From Acidobacteriota bacterium (lineage in GTDB: Bacteria > Acidobacteriota > Vicinamibacteria > Vicinamibacterales > CAVVIG01), in assembly GCA_003222455.1 (NCBI GenBank), contig QHWF01000223.1, positions 1-13,879 on the forward strand: a stretch of DNA of 13,879 nt, given 5' to 3'. Numbering within the stretch: position 1 is the first letter of the stretch; every line of letters starts with the position of its first letter. The notes under the pieces are model-generated. The model was given only the letters and a program-made list of their open reading frames with translations, was not told the origin of the DNA and ran no database searches. A program made the position numbers and the translations under genes. Positions 1-6,343 of the stretch are shown piece by piece.

Positions 1-69
1 TTTGCCAGTATCACGAGCATGCGGAACACGCCGCGGCAGATCCAGTTGGGCGCGAAGCTGCACTGGTAG
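1..69 (+). CDS. TonB-dependent receptor, C-terminal end (partial)
   Basis: Frame 1 is open from the left edge and reads 22 residues (FASITSMRNTPRQIQLGAKL, then HW) to TAG at 67-69. Ending a large outer-membrane protein with 'NTPRQIQLGxKL' plus an aromatic last residue is typical of the carboxypeptidase-regulatory-domain/TonB-dependent receptors (Oar-like) that are very numerous in Acidobacteriota. The terminal Trp fits the C-terminal beta-signal read by the BAM complex. Only the last beta-strand is visible, so the substrate cannot be told. The stop codon lies inside the first unit of an 18-bp tandem repeat. The family call rests on pattern recognition of a short tail. Confidence 0.65.
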   Translation, partial: FASITSMRNTPRQIQLGAKLHW

Positions 70-133
70 GGCAGGTGGGGCTGGTAGGGCAGGTGGGGCT
101 GGTAGGGCAGGTGGGGCTGGTAGGGCAGGTGGG
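65..133. repeat. 18-bp tandem repeat, about 3.8 units
   Basis: Units begin at 65, 83, 101 and 119, with consensus GGTAGGGCAGGTGGGGCT. The first three are identical and the fourth breaks off after 15 bases. The array starts inside the receptor stop codon. Because the unit is a multiple of three and carries TGG-TAG in the receptor frame, every unit offers the same Trp-stop ending. Exact identity suggests recent slippage. It can be read as Gly/Arg/Ala-rich peptide in other frames, but nothing supports translation there. Confidence 0.9.
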
Positions 134-145
134 TCGAGCAGATTG

Positions 146-179
146 GGCCGTTCTGCGCCGAAAACCTTCGGAGCAGGCC
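146..179. other. Imperfect hairpin downstream of the receptor gene
   Basis: GGCC and CTGC-G-CCGAA on the left pair with TTCGG-A-GCAGGCC on the right around an AACC loop, with one internal mismatch and a small bulge (GTT). It lies 76 bases after the receptor stop and could form a 3'-end structure in the mRNA. There is no T-run after it, so it is not a classical intrinsic terminator. Confidence 0.35.
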
Positions 180-193
180 GCGCACGCGCCAGA

Positions 194-288
194 CGGAAAA
201 GCGGTCCGGAGGCGCCGAAATCCCCGCGGGGTGACGAAGTGGGGCCCCGCGGGAATCGCCGACAAGCCGCTGCAGGGCCGCTTTTCCG
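194..288. repeat. Long imperfect inverted repeat
   Basis: CGGAAAAGCGG at 194-204 is exactly complementary to CCGCTTTTCCG at 278-288. Nested inside, CCCCGCGGG occurs at 222-230 and again at 245-253 and can pair within or across the arms. The flanks of the inner core (GCGCCGAAAT against the complement of ATCGCCGAC) are also partly complementary. Folded, this gives one roughly 95-nt hairpin with bulges. No coding frame through it resembles a protein. It could be a MITE-like relic or a structured RNA. Confidence 0.5.
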
Positions 289-394
289 GACTGCGGAGTG
301 GTTTTCGGCGTGGAATGGCCCAATCGTCGCGCCGCAGAATTTCCGAGAGGTATCAGGCTTTAGCCGGACCTGATGTTGGCGCGGACTTGATGTT

Positions 395-418
395 GGTCCG
401 CCTGAAGGCGGACACTAC
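395..418. repeat. REP-like palindrome copy 1
   Basis: GTCCGCCT-GA-AGGCGGAC (396-413), followed by ACTAC, is an 8-bp perfect stem with a 2-nt loop. It matches the reverse complement of the palindrome at 11605-11621, including the ACTAC tail. A degenerate half of the same type (GGCTTTAGCCGGACC) lies at 356-370. It ends a few bases before the TPR gene start, so it falls in that gene's leader. Confidence 0.6.
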
Positions 419-424
419 CGCTTT

Positions 425-1546
425 ATGGCTCTGACGCGTGTCGCTGCGGCAGGCTTAGCGCTCCTGCTTGCCGCAGAGACAACGACATCGCTGGCTGCGG
501 CACCGCAAGTGCCGCCATCTGCGGCGGAGCCCGTCAAGAAAGCTCCTGCTCCGGACCTTGCCGTCGTCGAGCGTCGTCTGCTCGAAGCGGTGCGCGCGCA
601 ACCGGGTTCGTTCGAGGCGCACCGCGCGCTCGCCACGTTTTATCTGGGCCGACGCAAGCTCGATGCGGCGATCCCACATCTTCAGCGCGCCAAGGCGATC
701 AACCCCCCCGATTACGCCAACAGTTACGATCTGGCGCTGGCACTGCTTGAAACCGGCAAGCTGGAACCGGCCCGCGCTGAAGTGACGCGCCTGCTCGCGA
801 TTCAGGACACGGGCGAGCTCCATAACCTGATTGGCAACGTCGAAGAGCGCGCCGGTCGTTTGGTCGAGGCGGCGCGCGAATACGAGATCGCCGCACACAA
901 GGATCCCACCGAATCACACCTGTTCGACTGGGGCAACAACCTGATCCAGCTGAACGCCTTCGATCCCGCGGAGCAGGTATTTTCCGCGGCGCTGGAGCGG
1001 CATCCGCAATCGGCGCGGCTCAATGTCGGCCACGGGATCGTGCAGTACGCACGAGGACAGTACGAAGATGCCGTGAAGTCGTTTTGCCGTGCTGCCGATC
1101 TGGATCCGGCAGATCCGCGGGCGTATCAATTTCTCGGCGAGATGTACGGCGTCGTTCCGCTTGGCACCGACGTCGCCGAGCGCTTCGCCCGTTTCGTGAA
1201 AGCGCAGCCGCGGAACGCGTTCGCCCATTTTCATTACGCGATGATCCTGTGGCGCGGCCAATCCGAATCGCCGCCGGCGGATCTCGCGCGGGTCGAAGCG
1301 CTGCTCAAGCGCGCCGTGACCCTCGATCCGAAGCTCGTAAAAGCGTTGTTCGAGCTTGGCGTGTTGCTGTCCGACCAGGAGCGCTACCCGGAGGCGATCG
1401 ACGTGTTGCGTCGGGCGATTGCACTCGAGCCCGATCAGGCCCAGGCGCACTATCGGCTTGCGCGCGCCTATCAGCGGGCCGGCCGGCAGGCGCTTGCGGC
1501 ACAGGAGCTCGAGAAATTTCAGCAGCTGAAGGCCGGCGCGCGATAA
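425..1546 (+). CDS. Exported tetratricopeptide-repeat protein
   Basis: 373 residues. A hydrophobic N-terminus (about residues 5-26, Ala/Leu-rich) looks like a signal peptide, followed by a Pro/Ala-rich linker to about residue 45. The rest is helix-turn-helix TPR units, for example the one around 'LIGNVEERAGRLVEAAREYE', one at 'GHGIVQYARGQYEDAVKSF' and a last clear pair around 'LFELGVLLSDQERYPEAIDV' and 'HYRLARAYQRAGRQALAAQE'. TPRs form protein-binding superhelices, so this is probably a periplasmic scaffold or assembly factor. No catalytic motif is seen. ATG 425 is chosen because it starts the signal peptide; there is no good Shine-Dalgarno sequence and a REP-like palindrome sits just upstream. 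It follows a TonB receptor gene on the same strand, but the gap is too large and structured to assume an operon. Confidence 0.85.
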   Translation: MALTRVAAAGLALLLAAETTTSLAAAPQVPPSAAEPVKKAPAPDLAVVERRLLEAVRAQPGSFEAHRALATFYLGRRKLDAAIPHLQRAKAINPPDYANSYDLALALLETGKLEPARAEVTRLLAIQDTGELHNLIGNVEERAGRLVEAAREYEIAAHKDPTESHLFDWGNNLIQLNAFDPAEQVFSAALERHPQSARLNVGHGIVQYARGQYEDAVKSFCRAADLDPADPRAYQFLGEMYGVVPLGTDVAERFARFVKAQPRNAFAHFHYAMILWRGQSESPPADLARVEALLKRAVTLDPKLVKALFELGVLLSDQERYPEAIDVLRRAIALEPDQAQAHYRLARAYQRAGRQALAAQELEKFQQLKAGAR

Positions 1547-1590
1547 CGTCCGTTATTTGCTCGGCACGAGGCGTTTCAGTTCTTCCTGCC

Positions 1591-1692
1591 TGGGATCTGG
1601 AATTTGAGGAAGACGTGGCGTCGGGCCGGTTGGAGGCTCTAGCCCGCGAAGCGTTGCGAGACGACCGCGCCGGCCGGACTCGTGAATTGTGA
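1591..1692 (+). pseudogene. RelB-like antitoxin relic (C-terminal part only)
   Basis: The frame reads WDLEFEEDVASGRLEALARE, then ALRDDRAGRTREL and stop. Small antitoxins encoded just before RelE-family toxins commonly end with this 'W..EFE.DVA.G+L+.LA.EAL.D.RAGR..+L' pattern. No ATG or plausible GTG precedes it in frame, and the frame runs back into the TPR gene, so the 5' part is gone. The stop overlaps the start of the toxin relic by GTGA, the usual coupling in such pairs. The family call is from memory of the motif, not a search. Confidence 0.5.
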
Positions 1693-1787
1693 AACATCGC
1701 GCCAGCCAGCGTTTCTGGCGCGCGTACCGACGGCTGCCACGAGAAGTTCGACGACTCGCCGACCGAAGCTACAAACTCCTCAATTAG
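1689..1787 (+). pseudogene. RelE/ParE-like toxin relic (N-terminal part only)
   Basis: From GTG 1689 the frame reads VKHRASQRFWRAYRRLPREV, then RRLADRSYKLLN and TAG. This matches the start of a RelE-superfamily toxin group ('KHR.S..FW..Y..LP.EV..LAD+.Y.LLK.DPRHPSLH'). Just after the stop, the +1-shifted frame gives 'IRPTSLHVRE', resembling the expected DPRHPSLHFKK continuation, so a frameshift caused the stop. The catalytic C-terminal half is absent. It overlaps the antitoxin relic by 4 bases (GTGA), and the methyltransferase pseudogene begins 31 bases downstream. A dead toxin is the simplest reading. Confidence 0.55.
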
Positions 1788-1818
1788 ACCGACGAGCCTG
1801 CATGTGCGCGAGGATCAC

Positions 1819-2531
1819 ATGAGCGAACGCCTGGTGCTCGGATCACCTGTCGATGGCCTGCTCGATCGGCTCTACGCGCGGAATGTCGCTCAGAACGATG
1901 CCTTGACGACTTACTTTACGACCCGTGCCGCTGAAGGCTCGTTGGATTGGAACCAGTTCGATGAGCGCACCAATGAATTCCTGAGAGACAAGCTGATCGC
2001 GCTCGATCGCGCAAAGGCGTAGTTGTGCTATCACGTGTGTCGCGCACTCCAAGCTCGCCGCGTCGTAGAGGCCGGCAATCATTCGGTGTCTCCACGCTCT
2101 TTCTCGCCGCCGCCGTGCGTGACAATCGTCGGCAGGAGCTCCAGCGCCCCAACGACCACCTCCATTCCTGCGTCGTGATCGGTACTGAATCTGAACCGGA
2201 GAAGGCCAAGATGGCTCGCGGTCACTTTGCCGAAGCCGGCTTGGCCGATCTCATCGACCTCCGCGAAGGGGACCTGCGAGAAACCCTCGTGAATATCGAA
2301 GGCCCTGTCGACTTCATGCTCATCGAGATCTGGACGCCGATGGCTCGCCCAGCGCTCTCTCTGATCGCACCCCATCTGCGCGAGGGCGCGGTCGTCATCT
2401 GTGACAACACGCTGCAGTTTCGCGAGGCATACGGGGAGTACTTTGACTTCGTCCAGGATCCGCGCAATGGGCTGCGCACGATGACCTTGCCCTTTGAAGG
2501 CGGCCTCGAGTTCACGGTTCGTGCTCACTAG
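1819..2531 (+). pseudogene. Class I SAM-dependent O-methyltransferase, broken
   Basis: The 5' part (ATG 1819, AGGA at 1811-1814) reads MSERLVLGSPVDGLLDRLYA onwards to TAG at 2020-2022. Reading through the TAG in the same frame gives 'LCYHVCRALQARRVVEAG', where the VVEAG start of SAM motif I appears. The reading then has to shift by one base near 2075-2079 to continue as 'SFGVSTLFLAAAVRDN', then 'VIGTESEPEKAKMARGHFAE', 'DLREGDLRETL' and 'GGLEFTVRAH'. Joined, the motif I is VVEAG-SFGVST, as in the YrrM/caffeoyl-CoA O-methyltransferase-like group. About a dozen extra residues before VIGTE may mark another indel. One nonsense codon (GAG to TAG fits) plus a 1-nt loss means no full-length product. 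The substrate is unknown. Sequencing error could explain one lesion, less easily both. Confidence 0.75.
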
Positions 2532-2761
2532 GTGAGCGCAGCGCGGCCAAGTCTTCGGCCAGCTGTTGTGTGCCGACGATGAAATGCGCGGACGAGCGTG
2601 GTCTGACGGCCTTTGTTACTGGTTCGGTGAATGACAGGCAGGTTAGGTGCCGTCAGAAGGTCACGTGCTCGCATCGTACTGAGTATTTGCGGGGTCGCAG
2701 TCGCCACGCCGTTTGAGCCGGCGCGAAGCCGAGTCAGTGTCCCAAGCCACGGGTAGGCGAC
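2532..2761. other. Intergenic region with no supported gene
   Basis: 230 bases between the methyltransferase pseudogene and the convergent toxin gene. One minus frame (about 2529-2650, containing AHFIVGTQQLAEDLAALRS) looks protein-like but has no start and stops quickly. There is no hairpin with a T-run, and no promoter that I would defend. Confidence 0.4.
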
Positions 2762-3187
2762 TCACCGACGTCTCTTTGACGGTCGGTTTGCCTTGAACGG
2801 GTAGTACTCGACCGCGCACACTCCCGCATCTCGAATAGCAGGATCGGTCGTGACGAGCGTCAGGTCCAGGACCGCGGCCGTCGCAATAATGGTTCTGTCG
2901 AACGGGTCGCCGGAGAAGTCGTCGGGCAGCTCATTGGTTCTCGCGGCGATGGCGGCAGTGAGGTCCAGGAGTTCCACGTCTTCCGACAGTCCCGCGGCAA
3001 ATAAATCCGGCAGAGTCCCCTCGAACTTCAGCCGGCCTAACCGGTGGAGAATCGCGGCTTCCAACAGGCTGACACGGCACAATCCTTTTCTCTCGCTGAC
3101 GTCAAGGAGGCGTCGAATACGCGGCGGAATGGTCTCGGGCAACGTGACCCCGTTGATCCACGGAGCCGTGTCGAGCAGAAACTTCAC
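2762..3187 (-). CDS. vapC: PIN-domain toxin (VapC family)
   Basis: 141 residues from GTG 3187. VapC toxins are Mg2+-dependent endoribonucleases cutting tRNA, rRNA or mRNA. The acidic residues expected of a PIN domain are present: D6 (KFLLDT), E43 (VSLLEAAIL), D94/D97 (GDPFDRTIIATA) and D115 (LVTTD). Length is normal. An upstream ATG at 3202 would add five residues, but GTG 3187 overlaps the antitoxin stop as GTGA and starts directly at the conserved first strand, so I prefer it. The 'DTAPWINGVTLPE' stretch after the first Asp is less usual than the common 'DTHALLWWL'. All key residues are intact, so it is probably active and held by the upstream antitoxin. Confidence 0.88.
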   Translation of the reverse strand: MKFLLDTAPWINGVTLPETIPPRIRRLLDVSERKGLCRVSLLEAAILHRLGRLKFEGTLPDLFAAGLSEDVELLDLTAAIAARTNELPDDFSGDPFDRTIIATAAVLDLTLVTTDPAIRDAGVCAVEYYPFKANRPSKRRR

Positions 3188-3405
3188 CCGAGGCCTTTCC
3201 ACGCGGAGGCGGGGATCGGCGCCGCGGAGACGGGCTCGCGTTGACGCAGATGCCGGCCCGCACCGAGGAACGAGCGAGGCTGCTGCGCTGGAACGATTCG
3301 AATGTACGGCTTGCCGAATCGGGTCACGACAATCTCTTCTCCATCGGCAGCAGCATCCAACAGCGACGCATCCCGGCGCAGCGCGCGAAGGGTAATGGTC
3401 TTCAT
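3184..3405 (-). CDS. Phd/YefM-family antitoxin
   Basis: 73 residues from ATG 3405 (MKTITLRALRRDASLLDAAA...). 'GEEIVVTRFGKPYIRIVP' is the Phd/YefM DNA-binding fold signature ('G+.V.VTR+GKPVA.LVP'). The C-terminal tail (about residues 45-73) would wrap the toxin. Its stop overlaps the vapC GTG by four bases, so the two are translated in a coupled way. Earlier in-frame ATGs at 3414 and 3426 exist, but they lie inside a perfect dyad and would add only MSDTMSD, so 3405 is likelier, though not certain. Antitoxins of this family, alone or with toxin, repress their own promoter, and the dyad fits that role. Confidence 0.85.
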   Translation of the reverse strand: MKTITLRALRRDASLLDAAADGEEIVVTRFGKPYIRIVPAQQPRSFLGAGRHLRQREPVSAAPIPASAWKGLG

Positions 3406-3426
3406 GTCTGACATTGTGTCAGACAT
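3404..3426. promoter_or_regulatory. Operator-like dyad at the antitoxin start
   Basis: ATGTCTGACA (3404-3413), spacer TTG, TGTCAGACAT (3417-3426): perfect 10-bp arms. Each arm also contains its own TGTC-N-GACA palindrome, centred at 3409 and 3421, 12 bp apart. Two such sites next to each other at the start of a Phd/YefM gene suggest cooperative binding by antitoxin dimers and autoregulation. Confidence 0.6.
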
Positions 3427-3497
3427 CGGCCGCGGCGGCAAGTCCTTGACGCGTGCGAACGATGGCCTGCCAGCCGAAGCTCGAAGCGGCGTGTGGT

Positions 3498-3518
3498 CCG
3501 CCTTCGCGGCGGCTTTTT
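3498..3518 (+). terminator. Terminator-like hairpin
   Basis: CCGCC-TTCGC-GGCGG followed by CTTTTT has intrinsic-terminator form on the plus strand. No plus-strand gene is visible directly upstream (the toxin-antitoxin pair is on minus), so the transcript it would end is unknown. It may be a relic. Confidence 0.35.
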
Positions 3519-3570
3519 CAGTTCACCGGAGCGGCGATCGGCCTTCGCCCGGGCCGAGGTCTAGAGACGT

Positions 3571-3690
3571 TCAGTCCGAAGCGCCCAGCGATCTGAGGAA
3601 TTCGACAGCTTCATGACGTCGCGCGTAGCGCGCCCATCCGGATAATCCCTCTTCCTTGCAATATCGCTGTCCGTCGGCACGCACCAGCGG
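3571..3690 (-). pseudogene. Possible ankyrin-like C-terminal relic
   Basis: The minus frame ending at TGA 3571-3573 reads '...GWARYARRHEAVEFLRSLGA' then SD, similar to the end of a protein with ankyrin repeats ('A...A..GH.EVVE+LRS.GA'). Only one repeat-like unit is visible, no start codon is found, and the frame soon enters unrelated sequence and the palindrome at 3704. The resemblance is weak, and this may be a chance open frame. Confidence 0.25.
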
Positions 3691-3703
3691 CGTGACCCGC
3701 CGT

Positions 3704-3761
3704 GAAGACACGAAAACTCGAAGAAGAATGATCCTTTTCTTTTTCGTGCTTTCGTGTCTTC
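3704..3761. repeat. Large palindrome of the GAAGACACGAAA type
   Basis: GAAGACACGAAA (3704-3715) is exactly complementary to TTTCGTGTCTTC (3750-3761). The inner arms (ACTCGAAGAAGAA against CTTTTTCGTGC) also pair with mismatches, leaving a short loop near 3729-3738. It is AT-richer than its surroundings. It lies about 50 bases beyond the end of the minus-strand operon and could serve as its 3'-end structure. I know similar palindromes as dispersed intergenic repeats in several phyla, but copy number here is unknown. Confidence 0.65.
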
Positions 3762-3813
3762 GTGGCCTTGATGCCGCGGATTACCCGATACGGCTGAAAG
3801 CGACCGCGTCGCG

Positions 3814-4806
3814 CTACCGTGTCACCGTCACGGTCACGTTCTCATAGGTGAACAACGCACCGTCACTGGCCACGGCACGGAGCACATACGTTCCGGGCTC
3901 GCGGAATGTCGCTCGGGTCACCCACTTGCCGTCGGGAGGCGGCGCAGGAATGGTGTACGGCGGCGACCACCGAGAGTTCGCGTATGCGCGTGTGTCCGTC
4001 CAGGTCTTCATCTGATCGGGGTTGAAGGTTACCGCTGCCGCTGTCCCTCGGTAGACGATCCACGACAGCCGCAATCCGGGCCCACTGGACGGGACAATCG
4101 ATGACGGCGGCCTGTACACAAGGTTGGCGGCGTTTGCAGCGGTTTGTGGTGTGCGCGAAGCACCCGGCTGCCTTGCCGGCTGCGTTGCCGCCCCGCTTGA
4201 CTGCGGCGCCCTGGCGCCGGGCTGTGGCCGTCCGTCCCTTCTGGCGGGCAGGTTGTCGGGATCGCCGGCAAACGCAATCAACGTCAGCGGTTCTCCCACG
4301 CTGACGCCGCGGCGCTTCTCACCCTTCACCTCGAGATCCGGCGGGACGTTGTAGCGAAGTTCGTCGCGGAGGCTGCCGAAGTCTCCGCCGACTTCGGTGG
4401 AGATCACCTGCTTGTCAATCTGGTAATCGGCTTTGAGCGACGCATAGGCGCGCTCCGTCTTCCCGTTGGTCGTGAGGGTCCAGATCAATTCCTTGTTGCC
4501 CAAATCCCCGGGAACGCGGATGGTGAAGAGGAACGGGCTTCGTCGAGGGTAGAAGTGACTCGGCTGTCCTTGATCGGGGCCTCCAGGTTCGATGTTGTTG
4601 TCGGGTCCAATCGGGATGTCGAATTCCTGCAGCCAGTTCGTGTTCATGTACCCGAAGTACATCGTAAAGGAGCCGTCCTCGTTCGCCATCCACCCTTCGT
4701 ACGCGGGCGACACACTCTGACCGCTCGAGTACGTGAATCTGGTCTGGGCGCCGGCCGTGTGAAACGACAGGAACCCCGCCAGCACGGCGAGCAACAGGCG
4801 CTTCAC
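3814..4806 (-). CDS. Secreted protein of unknown function, partner of the cytochrome c monooxygenase-like gene
   Basis: 330 residues from GTG 4806. The N-terminus MKRLLLAVLAGFLSFHTAGA is a signal peptide, with likely cleavage after residue 20. A conserved-looking N-terminal half follows (FTYSSGQSVSPAYEGWM..., 'GSFTMYFGYMNTNWLQEFDI', 'FYPRRSPFLFTIRVP'), then a Pro/Ala/Gln-rich linker at about 185-228, and a C-terminal beta-rich Ig-like stretch ('REPGTYVLRAVASDGALFTY'). No catalytic motif is recognised. GTG is preferred over the longer frame because it opens the signal peptide and overlaps the upstream stop as GTGA. Strict coupling suggests it works with the upstream protein in the periplasm, perhaps as a binding partner. 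That role is inference. Confidence 0.75.
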   Translation of the reverse strand: MKRLLLAVLAGFLSFHTAGAQTRFTYSSGQSVSPAYEGWMANEDGSFTMYFGYMNTNWLQEFDIPIGPDNNIEPGGPDQGQPSHFYPRRSPFLFTIRVPGDLGNKELIWTLTTNGKTERAYASLKADYQIDKQVISTEVGGDFGSLRDELRYNVPPDLEVKGEKRRGVSVGEPLTLIAFAGDPDNLPARRDGRPQPGARAPQSSGAATQPARQPGASRTPQTAANAANLVYRPPSSIVPSSGPGLRLSWIVYRGTAAAVTFNPDQMKTWTDTRAYANSRWSPPYTIPAPPPDGKWVTRATFREPGTYVLRAVASDGALFTYENVTVTVTR

Positions 4807-6236
4807 TGCTTTCGCTCTGGCGTGCTCGGCTGCGTCGGTGGCGTCGGCGGCAATGGAGGAGCCCAGCACAGCGGGCACCCGATGTCGTAGTCGTTCCTGT
4901 TCTTCATGCTCGTTCGGCGCCTCGCCATTTCGGCCTGAAACTGCTCTTCGGTGAGCGCCACCGAATAGCCAAGGTCGATGAACATGTTGGCAATCGACCG
5001 CCGACCGCCTCCAGCCCAGTTTCTCGGGTCTGCCGGATTCCGGTTCGCGGGCGTGGTGTCGAGGAATCCGATGAGATGCACGATGGTGCCTTTCGGCAGG
5101 AGTGGCGCCGCATCATCGTCGTACACGTACTGCTTCACCCAGTTGTGGTCATAGCCGACGCAGTTGAGCGTCTGAATGTTGTGGCCCCAGATGGCCTCGA
5201 GGCACATGCGCACGCCCGGCGCGTGCAGGTGGGGCTCGAACGCGATGATCTTGGTATGGTCCTGCAGGACGGCATACGAGTGAAGCTCCTGGTTGGCTCG
5301 GTTCGGCTTCACGTCGATGTCGATGCCATTGCCCAATCTCAGGGTCGACCGGCGATAGAGCGGCTTGTACCCATTTGGAAAGAACTTGAACCCGAATTCG
5401 AGGTGCGCTTTCGTCTCCCGTCCGTTCGCGTGGAGATGGCCGGCGGCGAGAGACAACGCCGAATGTGCCTGGAGCAGGCGGCCAGCCTCCGGCGGAAAGA
5501 TATCGGCATTGCGCCCGACTTCGTGAATGGGCCAGCTGGTAGAACCTTCGTCGACCGGATCGGATCCCCGTTCGTCCGGAACCAGACTGGAATACGTCAT
5601 GTGATGAAACACGTACCGTCCGCCAACGGTCTTAATCTGCCCGCCCTTCGGAATGTCGTTGACCTCCCGGACCTCGACAGCGGAGACGTACCGGTCTTCA
5701 GAAAGACCTGTGGGCACGAGGCCGACATCTCCCCACCAGTCGGGTCCAGCAGCCGGAACCGTCACTTCCTTGGACTTCAGCACCAGATCCGGTTCGCCAA
5801 TCGTCCACTTGTCCGTGTCGTCGAAGTTCAGTGGTGAGGGCATCTGCGCCGGATTGCCACGCGGGGCGCCGCTATCGGCCCACTTCGCGATCGTGGCAAT
5901 CTCTTCCTGGCTCAGCGAGAGGTCGTTCTTGAAATGCTGGATCCCGAGGTCCTTCTCGACGAACCATGGCGGCATCACGCCCGCGCGAGGTCCGAGGCCG
6001 GTGCGCACTTTCATGGCCCGGGCCCAGGGTCTCACATCTTCATAGGAGACCAGCGACATCGGCGCGACGCCATCCGGACGATGACACTGCTGACAACTGC
6101 GCTGCAGGATGGGTGCGATATCTTTCGTGAACGTGACGTCACCCGGCGAGTCGCCCGACCGGGCACTCAGGTTCATGCCTGTCCCGAGGCTGGCAAGGGC
6201 CGCGATTGGCACCGCGGTCCGGAGTCTGGCGTTCAT
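4803..6236 (-). CDS. Cytochrome c/copper type II monooxygenase-like exported protein
   Basis: 477 residues from ATG 6236, with GGAAGGAG seven to eight bases upstream. An N-terminal hydrophobic segment (about 5-22) should export it. Residues 48-52 are CQQCH, a CxxCH heme c site, followed by 'MPPWFVEKDLG' and 'EEIATIAKWADSGAPRGN' as in cytochrome c-like domains. The rest resembles PHM/DBH-type copper ascorbate-dependent monooxygenases: FHHM (H211, H212), GHLH (H267, H269), EPHLH (H336, H338) and M344 are candidate ligands for two copper sites. A terminal CPLC motif is unusual. Oxidation of an unknown substrate in the periplasm, with electrons through heme c, is inferred. First gene of an operon with the secreted protein at 3814-4806. 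Confidence 0.8.
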   Translation of the reverse strand: MNARLRTAVPIAALASLGTGMNLSARSGDSPGDVTFTKDIAPILQRSCQQCHRPDGVAPMSLVSYEDVRPWARAMKVRTGLGPRAGVMPPWFVEKDLGIQHFKNDLSLSQEEIATIAKWADSGAPRGNPAQMPSPLNFDDTDKWTIGEPDLVLKSKEVTVPAAGPDWWGDVGLVPTGLSEDRYVSAVEVREVNDIPKGGQIKTVGGRYVFHHMTYSSLVPDERGSDPVDEGSTSWPIHEVGRNADIFPPEAGRLLQAHSALSLAAGHLHANGRETKAHLEFGFKFFPNGYKPLYRRSTLRLGNGIDIDVKPNRANQELHSYAVLQDHTKIIAFEPHLHAPGVRMCLEAIWGHNIQTLNCVGYDHNWVKQYVYDDDAAPLLPKGTIVHLIGFLDTTPANRNPADPRNWAGGGRRSIANMFIDLGYSVALTEEQFQAEMARRRTSMKNRNDYDIGCPLCWAPPLPPTPPTQPSTPERKQ

Positions 6237-6268
6237 GGCAAACTCCTTCCGGCAAGCCGGACGGCCCA

Positions 6269-6297
6269 AACCTACTCCGTGAGACCCTGACAGTCAA
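6269..6297 (-). promoter_or_regulatory. Candidate sigma-70-type promoter of the cytochrome operon
   Basis: On minus, TTGACT (6297-6292) is followed by exactly 17 bases and TAGGTT (6274-6269). The -35 box is 5/6 and the -10 box weak at 3/6. It would start transcription roughly 25 bases before ATG 6236, with a strong ribosome site between. Plausible, not proven. Confidence 0.4.
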
Positions 6298-6343
6298 CAC
6301 ATGAACATCTTTCAGGTGCGGTTGATCTTCATCCTGTGACAGG

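Noticed and set aside
2..434. Two long plus-strand frames rich in Gly/Arg/Ala across the tandem repeat
   Set aside because: They arise from an 18-bp repeat that is a multiple of three and from GC-rich DNA. No ribosome site or protein-like sequence is present; the real signal is the receptor tail ending at 69.
2529..2650. Minus-strand frame containing AHFIVGTQQLAEDLAALRS
   Set aside because: Looks protein-like but lacks a start, is under 45 codons and overlaps the methyltransferase end. I cannot place it in a family.
2640..2650. GTTAGGT as a second attC right end
   Set aside because: No matching RYYYAAC or complementary L box is found within 150 bases upstream.
3430..3545. Possible tRNA or structured RNA near GCCTGCCAGCCGAAGCTCG
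   Set aside because: No cloverleaf, no T-arm GTTCGAATCC-type sequence and no acceptor pairing. It only resembles intergenic repeat debris.
5076..5837. 253-codon plus-strand frame opposite the cytochrome gene
   Set aside because: It is the antisense shadow of a gene with clear heme and copper-site motifs.
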